From Collinsella sp. AF02-46-1 (lineage in GTDB: Bacteria; Actinomycetota; Coriobacteriia; Coriobacteriales; Coriobacteriaceae): a stretch of 5,470 bases of DNA. The stretch lies in contig CAKXKM010000036.1 of the NCBI GenBank assembly GCA_934876235.1, positions 1 through 5,470 of the forward strand, in the 5' to 3' direction. The position numbers were made by a program, and so were the translations under genes. Of the stretch, positions 1 to 5,470 are shown one piece after another. The notes beneath the pieces were generated by a model, which had not been told where the DNA came from, did not search any database, and was given only the letters and a program-made list of their open reading frames with translations. Within the stretch, counting starts at the first letter, position 1. Each line of letters opens with the position of its first letter.

Positions 1-1206
1 GATCACACTCTGCACGGCAACCACGCCGCCGACCCAGACCCACACCTGCGGATGAGCGTCGCAAAAGCCGTGCACCAGGCCCATCAGTACCAGCACGATG
101 GCAACGGGATACAAGGCGTTGAGCATAGGCACCGAGAACATGAGGATCACGTCGAGACCCACGTTGGAGAGCACGCACGAAAACGCTGCAAACACAAAGG
201 CGAGAACCGCAAAGGGACGGCGCATGGCCTCCTCGGAGGCCTCTGCTCCCCCTTCGACCACATACGTCTCGCAGAAGTAGCGCGAGCAGCAGCTGATAAG
301 GCCGATGCACACGTTCATGCAGGCAAGGAAGAAGATGGCGAAGACCACGACCGTGCCGGCAAGCCCAAAATGCATGGAGGCCGAACGGGCGAGGATGGCG
401 GCGCCGTTGGTAGCGTCGGGCATCACGGTGCCGAGCTGCATACCGGCAAGACCCAAGCCGCAGTAGATGATAGCCATGAGCACGCCGGCGATCACACCGG
501 AACGCGAAATCTCAAAGGCCACGCGCTTGTCATCGGTAACACCCAACTCGTGGATGGTCTCGGCGATGATGATGCCGAAGGCGAGCGACGCGAGCAGGTC
601 CATAGTCTGATAGCCAGTCAGAAAGCCCTGCACGGCAGCACCGGCATTGTAGGGGGCCTGCGGCGCGGCAGCCGGTCCCAGCGGCGAGATCACGGCAGCA
701 CCCACGACCAGCACGATGAGCGCAATGAGCGCGGGGCCCGTAATGCGGCCGAGCACGCGCGTGATGACGCCTGGACGCAGCGTGAGCGCAAACGCGACGA
801 TAAAGAAGCCAACGGCAAACACCAGACGTGCCGTGCCGAGCGAAACGCCCTCGGGTAGCAGCGGCACCAGCATTTCGAACGCCGTAGAGCTTGTGCGCGG
901 AATGGCCAGGCACGGACCGATGGCCAGGTAGACCGCCGCAACGAAGAATTCGCCAAACTTAGGATGCACACGCCCGGCCAGCTCTCGGGCCGTGCCAGCG
1001 AGCGCGACGGCGATAAATCCCATAACGGGCAGACCGATAGCGGCAATCAAAAAGCCGATCATGGCAACCGGCGTGGCAGAACCTGCCTGCAGCGCCAGCA
1101 GCGGCGGAATAATGAGGTTACCGGCGCCAAAGAGCATCGAGAACAGCGCAATGCCGACGGTAACGACATGGTCGGAACGCAGACCGCGCGGGGCGGATGA
1201 AGCCAT
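1..1206 (-). CDS. brnQ: Branched-chain amino acid transport system II carrier protein (BrnQ/LIV-II), 3' end cut off by window
   Basis: Inner-membrane cation-coupled symporter for leucine, isoleucine and valine (known for the family). The frame is open without a stop from the ATG at 1206 to base 1, giving 402 residues; the family is usually about 430-450, so only a few dozen C-terminal residues are missing. Most of the protein is hydrophobic membrane segments. Recognisable BrnQ signatures are LFSMLFGAGNLIIPPLL (residues 21-37), PRTSSTAFE (103-111), GYQTMDLLASLAFG (198-211), GLISCCSRYF (302-311) and a late SNVGLDVILMFSVPMLNALY stretch (347-366). The ATG is preceded by AAAGG seven bases upstream (1214-1218), which supports this start. 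It lies 20 bp past a strong terminator that separates it from the selenium genes, so it is probably expressed separately. No frameshift or premature stop is visible. Family assignment is secure; exact substrate and coupling ion are not shown by the sequence. Confidence 0.95.
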   Translation of the reverse strand, partial: MASSAPRGLRSDHVVTVGIALFSMLFGAGNLIIPPLLALQAGSATPVAMIGFLIAAIGLPVMGFIAVALAGTARELAGRVHPKFGEFFVAAVYLAIGPCLAIPRTSSTAFEMLVPLLPEGVSLGTARLVFAVGFFIVAFALTLRPGVITRVLGRITGPALIALIVLVVGAAVISPLGPAAAPQAPYNAGAAVQGFLTGYQTMDLLASLAFGIIIAETIHELGVTDDKRVAFEISRSGVIAGVLMAIIYCGLGLAGMQLGTVMPDATNGAAILARSASMHFGLAGTVVVFAIFFLACMNVCIGLISCCSRYFCETYVVEGGAEASEEAMRRPFAVLAFVFAAFSCVLSNVGLDVILMFSVPMLNALYPVAIVLVLMGLVHGFCDAHPQVWVWVGGVVAVQSVI

Positions 1207-1211
1207 AGGCA

Positions 1212-1218
1212 CACCTTT
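1212..1218 (-). promoter_or_regulatory. Ribosome binding site of brnQ
   Basis: The minus strand reads AAAGGTG here, with AAAGG ending seven bases before the ATG at 1206. It fixes the brnQ start. The site lies in the 20-bp gap between the terminator tail and the start codon. Confidence 0.7.
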
Positions 1219-1225
1219 CGGGTCG

Positions 1226-1259
1226 AAACAAAAACGGGACGGGCAAAATACCCGTCCCG
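1226..1259 (-). terminator. Rho-independent terminator closing the selenium operon
   Basis: On the minus strand a perfect 9-bp GC-rich stem, CGGGACGGG (1259-1251) with CCCGTCCCG (1243-1235), closes a 7-base loop and is followed at once by TTTTTGTTT (1234-1226). This is a textbook intrinsic terminator. It begins 24 bp after the stop codon of the desulfurase-like gene and ends 20 bp before the brnQ start codon. No T-rich tail exists on the plus-strand side, so it should act only on leftward transcription. Confidence 0.92.
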
Positions 1260-1282
1260 CAAGTATAAACGGCCCAGCAGCT

Positions 1283-2422
1283 TTAGCAGGCTAAATTGCG
1301 CAGAGCATCGATAGCCGTGTCGACTTCTTCGGTCGTGTTGAAATACCCAAACGAGAAGCGGACGACACCCTGGCGCTCGGTACCTAACGCGCGGTGCATG
1401 AGCGGAGCGCAATGGGCACCGGGGCGCGTCGCAATCCCCCACCCTTGCATGAGCGCATCCGAGATCTCGGCAGAGTCGATATCGCCCACGTTGAGCGACA
1501 CGATCGCAGAGCGCGTCGGCTGGTCGAAGGCACCGTAGAGCTTAATCCCCGGAATCTCGCGCACGCCGGCAAGGAAGCGATCGGCGAGCGCACACTCGTG
1601 GGCAGCAATCGTCTCCACCCCGCCCTGGGCCTCGATAAAGTCGAGGCCGGCAGAAAGGCCAGCGATGCCATGGCCGTTGAGCGTGCCCGCCTCAAGGCAT
1701 GTGGGCCACTCAAGCGGCTGCAGTGGATCAAAGCTGTGCACGCCCGTACCGCCCATGGCCCAAGGGGCCACGTCAATGCCCTCCGCCACGGCCAGGCCGC
1801 CGGTCCCCTGCGGACCCATGAGCCCCTTGTGGCCGGTAAAGCACACCACGTCGAGCCCCATGGCCTGCATATCGATACGCGCCGTGCCGGCAGACTGAGA
1901 GGCATCGACGATTACCAGCGCACCGGCCGCATGGGCCATGGCCGCCACGCGCACAATGTCGACCGCGTTGCCGGTCACATTTGAGGCGTGCGTCACCACC
2001 ACGGCACGTGTGCCCGGCGTCACCAGCCGCTCAAGCTCTTCGTAGTCGAGCGCACCGTTCGCGTCGCAGCCCGCATGCTCAACGGTCACACCCCGCTCCG
2101 CTGCCAGGCGGTTGAGCGGACGCAGCACGGAGTTGTGCTCGAGCGCCGTCGTGACCACGCGGTCGCCGGGGCGCACCACCCCGTTGATGGCGGTGTTAAG
2201 CGCCGCCGTAGAGTTGGGCGTAAAGCACACATGGTCCGCCCTCGGGCAACCTAAAAGGCGCGCGAGCTTGGCACGGCAACCGTGAATCGTGCGAGCGGCA
2301 TCGAGGGCACCCGACGTGGCGCCGCGCCCGGCATTGCCGAGCGAGCACATCGCCTGCGTCACGGCATCGATGACCGTCTGCGGCTTGTGCATGGTCGTCG
2401 CCGCGTTATCCAGGTAGATCAT
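1283..2422 (-). CDS. Cysteine desulfurase / selenocysteine lyase-like PLP enzyme (class V aminotransferase fold, TIGR01977-type)
   Basis: PLP enzyme expected to remove sulfur or selenium from (seleno)cysteine as an enzyme-bound per(sulfide/selenide) in the cytoplasm. Counting from the ATG at 2422 it has 379 residues, normal for the family. The N-terminus MIYLDNAATT is typical. Other visible marks are ALEHNSVLRP with H96 (the residue that stacks on PLP), VDASQSAG with D173, the PLP-lysine motif FTGHKGLMGPQGTGGL with K199, and RPGAHCAPLMHRALGT with the likely catalytic C338. The ATG overlaps the preceding stop as ATGA and has GGGAGG seven bases upstream, so the GTG at 2437, which lies inside that ribosome site, is rejected. 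It is the last gene before the terminator. Position beside selD, yedF and DUF3343 suggests it feeds selenium to SelD, but sulfur delivery is equally possible from sequence. The last residue before the stop is a cysteine. Confidence 0.93.
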   Translation of the reverse strand: MIYLDNAATTMHKPQTVIDAVTQAMCSLGNAGRGATSGALDAARTIHGCRAKLARLLGCPRADHVCFTPNSTAALNTAINGVVRPGDRVVTTALEHNSVLRPLNRLAAERGVTVEHAGCDANGALDYEELERLVTPGTRAVVVTHASNVTGNAVDIVRVAAMAHAAGALVIVDASQSAGTARIDMQAMGLDVVCFTGHKGLMGPQGTGGLAVAEGIDVAPWAMGGTGVHSFDPLQPLEWPTCLEAGTLNGHGIAGLSAGLDFIEAQGGVETIAAHECALADRFLAGVREIPGIKLYGAFDQPTRSAIVSLNVGDIDSAEISDALMQGWGIATRPGAHCAPLMHRALGTERQGVVRFSFGYFNTTEEVDTAIDALRNLAC

Positions 2423-2670
2423 CGCACGACCTCCCACATATCAATCACGGTATAGCCCTCGGTGGGAACGCCCGCCGCGGCGAGTTCGCCGCGCAGCAGC
2501 TCTTCATCGGCAGGCAACGCCTTCCACGCCAGACCGCAGCCGGCAGCGACCTCCCCGGGCACGGGAATCGTTCGCCCGGGAAGGCCGCGCTCGATGCACA
2601 GGGACTCGCAGCCCATGGCGGCCGCCGTGGTGGGAAACGTGATGACAAGTGCAGGGCGCTTTTCTCTCAT
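2419..2670 (-). CDS. DUF3343 family small protein, selenium-cluster companion
   Basis: Small soluble protein of 83 residues from the ATG at 2670. Its biochemical function is not established; the family is known as a frequent neighbour of selD and yedF. Visible hallmarks are an initial beta strand and Thr-rich turn (VITFPTTAAAMGCE), a central GLPGRTIPVPGEV segment, and AAGCGLAWK, where the Cys in the Gly-Cys-Gly turn is the family's conserved cysteine. There is no signal peptide or membrane segment. An in-frame TTG at 2685 would add five residues but lies 3 bp after the yedF stop; the ATG has a weak GGGCGGG about six bases upstream and is preferred with moderate certainty. The gene starts 18 bp after yedF and its TGA stop overlaps the next gene's ATG by 4 bp, implying translational coupling. 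A role handling selenium or sulfur through the conserved Cys is inference. Confidence 0.88.
   Translation of the reverse strand: MREKRPALVITFPTTAAAMGCESLCIERGLPGRTIPVPGEVAAGCGLAWKALPADEELLRGELAAAGVPTEGYTVIDMWEVVR
2430..2435 (-). promoter_or_regulatory. Ribosome binding site of the desulfurase-like gene
   Basis: The minus strand reads GGGAGG, seven bases before the ATG at 2422. It lies inside the end of the DUF3343 gene. It decides between the ATG at 2422 and an in-frame GTG at 2437, because the GTG would put the Shine-Dalgarno inside the coding region. Confidence 0.75.
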
Positions 2671-2688
2671 GGCAATCCCGCCCAAACG

Positions 2689-3315
2689 CTACGGGCGCAC
2701 GACGCGCACGGCCTGCTCCATCTTCTCCACGATCACGTACATATTCGTGACCTCGCCCACGGCAAGCTGGTCCTTAATGCCAAAGTGATCGAGGCAGGTG
2801 CCGCAGGTGAGAATCTCGACGCCCTGCTCGGCCAGACCCTTCAGGTCGTCGAGTACCGGTGAGCCCTCGACGGTGAGCTTAGCGCCGCCGTTGTAGAACA
2901 GCATGGTCGCGGGCAGCTCCTCCTGCTGCGTCACAGCAAAGATAAACGCCTTCATGAGCTTGTGGCCCAGCTCGTCGTCGCCACGGCCCATGCAATCGGT
3001 GTAAACGGAAATGACGAGTTTACCCTTGCCGGAGCTGGCGTCGCAGAAAACGGCACCGTCATGCTCGGGGTCCGCAACGGCCACGGCACCGGCGGTCGCG
3101 ACGGTCACGTGCCACTCGACGTCAGAGATCTTCTCGACCGAGGCCGTGCAGCCCTTCTCCTGCGCCATCTTGGAGATGTTCTTGACGGCGGTCTCGTTAT
3201 CGACCGAGGTCACCACGGCACCCTCGCCGTCAAGCTGTTTGAGCGCCTTAAGCGTCTTGACGACGGGCAGCGGGCAGGCATCGCCCATGGCATTTACTTC
3301 AATTTTGGTAGACAT
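2689..3315 (-). CDS. yedF: Selenium metabolism protein YedF (TusA-like domain plus DsrE-like domain)
   Basis: Cytoplasmic two-domain protein of 208 residues, the usual architecture of the selenium-associated YedF family. Residues 1-75 form a TusA/SirA-like domain carrying the Cys-Pro-x-Pro motif in GDACPLPVVK (C14), the site that carries persulfide in TusA. A Gly/Ala-rich linker (about 75-97) leads to a DsrE-like domain (about 98-208) with YTDCMGRGDDELG, LFYNGGAKL and the signature LTCGTCLDHFG (C171, C174), then TNMYVIVEKM near the C-terminus. The ATG at 3315 has AAAGGA seven bases upstream. It follows selD by 60 bp and precedes DUF3343 by 18 bp. Co-occurrence with selD is established for the family. 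A role as a selenium carrier between the desulfurase-like enzyme and SelD is an attractive inference that the sequence alone does not prove. All functional cysteines are encoded as ordinary Cys codons. Confidence 0.95.
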   Translation of the reverse strand: MSTKIEVNAMGDACPLPVVKTLKALKQLDGEGAVVTSVDNETAVKNISKMAQEKGCTASVEKISDVEWHVTVATAGAVAVADPEHDGAVFCDASSGKGKLVISVYTDCMGRGDDELGHKLMKAFIFAVTQQEELPATMLFYNGGAKLTVEGSPVLDDLKGLAEQGVEILTCGTCLDHFGIKDQLAVGEVTNMYVIVEKMEQAVRVVRP

Positions 3316-3322
3316 AGCTACA

Positions 3323-3359
3323 TCCTTTCAAAAGGGACCGCCCAGAACAGCAGGCGGTC
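3323..3359 (-). other. Intercistronic hairpin and palindrome between selD and yedF
   Basis: In the 60-bp gap the minus strand contains GACCGCC (3359-3353) and GGCGGTC (3342-3336), a perfect 7-bp stem around a 10-base loop. It is followed by CC and four T residues, then directly by the palindrome CCTTTTGAAAGG (3335-3324), whose right arm contains most of the yedF Shine-Dalgarno AAAGGA (3328-3323). The T run is short, so as a terminator this would be weak. It could be an mRNA-processing or stabilising stem, a partial attenuator, or a fold that limits access to the yedF ribosome site. Confidence 0.45.
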
Positions 3360-3375
3360 GCATAAACGGTTTTCC

Positions 3376-4425
3376 TTAATGCACAACGCGAACAGCAGGA
3401 CCGCCCGGCACCGGCTCGCACACGCGACCGATTGTGGCGGCAACGCGCCCCTCGGCATGTAAACGACGCGCAAGCTCATCCACATCCGCCGCGGGCGCCG
3501 CGATGAGCAAGCCACCCGATGTCTGTGGATCGTACAGCGCATCGAGCATGCCCGGCTCCAGGTCCTCGTCGGCAGCCACACGCGGGCCAAAAAAGTCCTG
3601 GTTGCGGTAGGAACCCGCGGGGATAATGCCCAGACGTGCCATGTCGAGCACCTGATCAAAGAGCGGCGCCGCCCCCGACGCAAGCTCAACCTGCACGCCC
3701 GAGCCCTCGGCCATCTCGCACGCGTGCCCGATCAGGCCAAAGCCCGTGACATCGGTGCAGCCGTGAAGCTCAAGTCCCTCGGCCAGACGAATCGGCGCCT
3801 CGTTGAGGGTGCGCATCGAGTCAAACATGGCTGCGCCCTCGTCCTGCTCGATGAGCTCGCCCTTAATGGCCGTGGTGATGATGCCAGAGCCGATCGCCTT
3901 GGTCAGCAACAGGACATCGCCAGCGCGCGCGCCGCTGTTGGCGAGCATGCGGTCGAGCGAGACAAAGCCGCTCACGGACAGGCCGTACTTGGGCTCGTCG
4001 TCGTTGATGGTATGGCCGCCCGCGATAGAGCAACCGGCCTCGACGCACTTATCGGCACCGCCTGCCAAAATCTTGCCGGCAACCTCAACGCCCAGGCAAC
4101 TGGGTATGCACAGCAAGTTCATGGCATGGCTCGGCCGCCCGCCCATGGCGTAGATGTCCGACAGCGAGTTGGCCGCGGCGATCTGGCCAAACAGGAACGG
4201 GTCGTCGACCATCGGCGGGAAGAAGTCGATGGACTGCACGAGCCCCAGGTTCTCCCCTACGCGGAAGACGCTCGCATCGTCAGAGGTATCGAACCCCACG
4301 AGCAGGTTGTCGTTATGCACATTGGGTAAGTCGCCCAGGACCTGGGCGAGGGCTCCGGGAGCCAACTTAGCGGCTCAACCGCTCGCGGCCGTCATAGACG
4401 TGAGCCTCATGGTGTCCTTAGCCAT
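3376..4425 (-). CDS. selD: Selenide, water dikinase (selenophosphate synthetase), selenoprotein form with Sec17
   Basis: Makes selenophosphate, AMP and phosphate from selenide, ATP and water in the cytoplasm; the product is the selenium donor for selenocysteine and other selenium products. Counting from the ATG at 4425 it has 349 residues (E. coli SelD has 347). The in-frame TGA at 4375-4377 is read as Sec17 within TAASGUAAK, with Lys20 three residues later, matching the E. coli Cys17 and Lys20 active site. Metal/ATP residues are visible: D50 in DTSDDASVF, D90 in SDIYAMGGRP and D225 in DVTGFGLIGH. AGGHTI (135-140) and DPQTSGGLL (299-307) are further family signatures. AAGGGGG five bases upstream supports the ATG, and the start overlaps the glycosyltransferase gene by 8 bp. 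A TTG at 4365 would drop the active site and is rejected. Sec decoding requires SelA, SelB and tRNA-Sec elsewhere in the genome. Confidence 0.96.
4331..4349 (-). ncRNA. Candidate bacterial SECIS hairpin in selD mRNA
   Basis: The mRNA (minus strand) forms a perfect 8-bp stem with a GUC triloop: plus-strand arms TCGCCCAG and CTGGGCGA around GAC. The loop begins after 33 bases counted from the end of the UGA. From known bacterial SECIS rules (loop 16-37 bases from the UGA, loop of 3-14 bases, G among the first two loop bases) this fits on all three counts. The apical bases AGGUC also resemble the AGGUCU loop that SelB recognises in E. coli fdhF. It lies in codons for residues 26-32 of SelD. A second, weaker 5-bp hairpin (4351-4363, loop CCG) sits just upstream and may stack on it. 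Folding and SelB binding are inferred, not shown. Confidence 0.72.
4375..4377 (-). other. In-frame UGA decoded as selenocysteine (Sec17 of SelD)
   Basis: The minus strand reads TGA in frame between conserved SelD N-terminal sequence (MRLTSMTAASG before, AAKLAPGALAQVL after). Homology to SelD continues on both sides in the same frame, so it is neither a true stop nor a frameshift. The position equals catalytic Cys17 of E. coli SelD, which is naturally Sec in many bacteria. Confidence 0.93.
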
Positions 4426-5470
4426 ACGAACCCCCTTCCAACAAATCAACGACTTTAAGTATACGCGCCAGGCACGCTTCCCAAGAGACCGCCGACGGCT
4501 CGAACGTCGAAGGCGGAGCCGCAAGCGCCTGCGCGATAGCATCTGCCAGTGCGCGCTCAAACAATGGAAGATCGGCCGCCACGGGCGTGTCGACATCCGT
4601 CATACGCGGCGACGCCACCCACGTCACGGGAGCACCGGGAAGCATCGCCTCCATCCAGGGACGAACGCCGGGCAAATCGGTCGCCACAACTTTGCAGCCG
4701 CACGCGAGGGCCTCGATCGTCACGAGCGGCAGACCCTCGTAAAACGAAGGCAGCACAAAGACGTCGGAACTACGGTAGGCACGCACGAGCCCATCGCTAT
4801 CCAAGCGCCCCGCCAGCGTCACCGGCACATCCGAGGCCGCGGTCAAGCGCTCGATACGCGCGTACTCGGCATCGTCCCCGCGGCCGCCCACAAGTACCAA
4901 GCCAGATGGGCGGACATCATCGTCAATCGGCAATGACACGGCTCGAACCAGCGACTCGACGCCCTTTTTAAAGCAAATCTTGCCCACGTACACAAGCGAT
5001 CCCGGCCGCCTCGCCACGCTTGCGTCGCGGCAGAAGACGCGATGGTCGTAGCCCGTCCCAATCACGTGGATGCGATCGGCATCGACGCCGCACACCAGGC
5101 CAATCTGCTCAGCCTGCTCAGCATGGAGCGCAAAGACGGCATCGAGCCGACGAACCGCACTTACGATGCGATCGCGCTCGAGCGCATGCGAACGCAGCTG
5201 GCGCAGGTCGGTCGAATGACACACGGCAACAACCGGCACGCCCCGGACGCACTCGCGCGCCAATGCGGTCACCAGATACAGGTGATGGCAGAGCACCAGA
5301 TCGGGCCGAAACTCAGCCACCGCCCGATCGATTGCAACAGCAAATGCCCGCTCAAATGCCTTGAGCATCGAAGGCGTCAGATCACGATAGCGCGTGGAGG
5401 GATAGGGCATGACATCGGACATACCGCAGATGGGAAACGGCAGCTCGGGCGACTCGAACGGTACGGCAAA
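4418..5470 (-). CDS. Glycosyltransferase family 4 protein (GT-B fold), 5' end outside window
   Basis: Transfers a sugar from an activated donor to an unidentified acceptor; the family is cytoplasmic or membrane-peripheral. The frame stays open from the TAA at 4418 to the right edge, so 350 residues are visible and the true start is upstream. The methionine at 5422 is not the start: the 16 residues before it (FAVPFESPELPFPICG) read naturally into MSDVMPYPSTRY. In visible-fragment numbering, LVLCHHLYL (58-66) and HSTDLRQLR (85-93) belong to the acceptor-side domain. YVGKICFKKG (161-170) is the usual opening of the GT4 donor domain with its phosphate-binding basic residues. FYEGLPLVTIEALACG (243-258) carries the E-x7-E motif (E245, E253). 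No signal peptide or membrane segment is seen in the part present. The stop overlaps the selD start by 8 bp, suggesting coupled translation. Acceptor and donor cannot be told from sequence; a selenium-related substrate is possible but unproven. Confidence 0.93.
   Translation of the reverse strand, partial: FAVPFESPELPFPICGMSDVMPYPSTRYRDLTPSMLKAFERAFAVAIDRAVAEFRPDLVLCHHLYLVTALARECVRGVPVVAVCHSTDLRQLRSHALERDRIVSAVRRLDAVFALHAEQAEQIGLVCGVDADRIHVIGTGYDHRVFCRDASVARRPGSLVYVGKICFKKGVESLVRAVSLPIDDDVRPSGLVLVGGRGDDAEYARIERLTAASDVPVTLAGRLDSDGLVRAYRSSDVFVLPSFYEGLPLVTIEALACGCKVVATDLPGVRPWMEAMLPGAPVTWVASPRMTDVDTPVAADLPLFERALADAIAQALAAPPSTFEPSAVSWEACLARILKVVDLLEGGSYG
4431..4439 (-). promoter_or_regulatory. 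Ribosome binding site of selD
   Basis: The minus strand reads GGAAGGGGG ending five bases before the ATG at 4425. It lies within the last codons of the glycosyltransferase gene. It supports the upstream start that includes the Sec codon, whereas the TTG at 4365 has no comparable site. Confidence 0.8.

Noticed and set aside
52..858. Long plus-strand open frame (268 codons) opposite brnQ.
   Set aside because: Its product is rich in His, Gly, Asp and Arg with no recognisable motif, typical of the antisense of a GC-rich membrane-protein gene; the minus frame gives a clear BrnQ.
530..1046. Two overlapping minus-strand open frames (530-913 and 690-1046) in the brnQ region.
   Set aside because: They are out of frame with the uninterrupted BrnQ reading and code for Arg/Ser-rich sequence without motifs.
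1282..1295. Inverted repeat TTTAGC / GCTAAA over the stop codon of the desulfurase-like gene.
   Set aside because: The spacer is only two bases and the arms are short; more likely chance at a gene end next to the real terminator than an operator.
1394..1984. Plus-strand open frame (196 codons) inside the desulfurase-like gene.
   Set aside because: Antisense shadow in GC-rich sequence, no motif or ribosome site of note.
2419..2421. TGA ending DUF3343 as a second selenocysteine codon.
   Set aside because: Reading on gives an unrelated Arg-rich sequence, and the codon is part of an ATGA overlap with the next start; the family normally ends about here.
2423..2437. GTG at 2437 as start of the desulfurase-like gene.
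   Set aside because: It would code through the GGGAGG ribosome site; the ATG at 2422 gives the usual MIYLDNAATT terminus.
4351..4363. The first hairpin after the selD UGA (5-bp stem, CCG loop) as the SECIS.
   Set aside because: It is short and has its only loop G in the third position; the downstream 8-bp GUC hairpin fits the known rules better.
4154..4936. Plus-strand open frame (260 codons) across the start of selD and the end of the glycosyltransferase gene.
   Set aside because: Arg/His-rich low-complexity product with no family marks; both minus-strand genes are well supported.
5420..5422. ATG at 5422 as the start of the glycosyltransferase gene.
   Set aside because: The frame continues open to the window edge with plausible protein sequence, and a GT4 protein starting here would lack the first part of its N-terminal domain.

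Overview
The window is GC-rich (roughly 60% by eye) and every gene I can support lies on the minus strand, so transcription runs from right to left. Five tightly packed genes look like one operon entering from the right edge. In transcription order they are a GT4-type glycosyltransferase (5' end outside the window), selD, yedF, a small DUF3343 gene and a PLP-dependent cysteine desulfurase/selenocysteine lyase-like gene. A strong intrinsic terminator follows. Beyond it lies brnQ, a branched-chain amino acid carrier cut off by the left edge. No stretch over 300 bases lacks a gene. The taxon is not directly readable. The gene style and base composition suggest a high-GC gut anaerobe such as a Coriobacteriia (Collinsella-like) actinobacterium, but this is only an inference.

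The main observation concerns selD. A plain open-reading-frame reading starts it at a TTG (4365) and loses its catalytic N-terminus. Directly upstream and in frame is a TGA (4375-4377), preceded by 16 sense codons, an ATG at 4425 and a good Shine-Dalgarno. Read as selenocysteine, the TGA gives residue 17, followed by Ala-Ala-Lys20. This matches position for position the Cys17/Lys20 active site of E. coli SelD. Downstream of the TGA the mRNA folds into an 8-bp hairpin with a GUC triloop (4331-4349), a good bacterial SECIS candidate. SelD here is therefore most likely a selenoprotein that needs the selenocysteine machinery it supplies.

The operon reads as a selenium-handling unit. The desulfurase-like enzyme could release selenium or sulfur from (seleno)cysteine. 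YedF (TusA-like plus DsrE-like) and DUF3343 are plausible carriers or accessory factors. SelD makes selenophosphate. YedF, DUF3343 and this desulfurase family are known companions of SelD, including in genomes thought to have selenium-dependent molybdenum hydroxylases. The glycosyltransferase overlaps selD by 8 bp. It may be only a translationally coupled neighbour, or it may use selenophosphate as SenB does in selenoneine synthesis; the latter is speculative. brnQ is separated by the terminator and is probably functionally unrelated.
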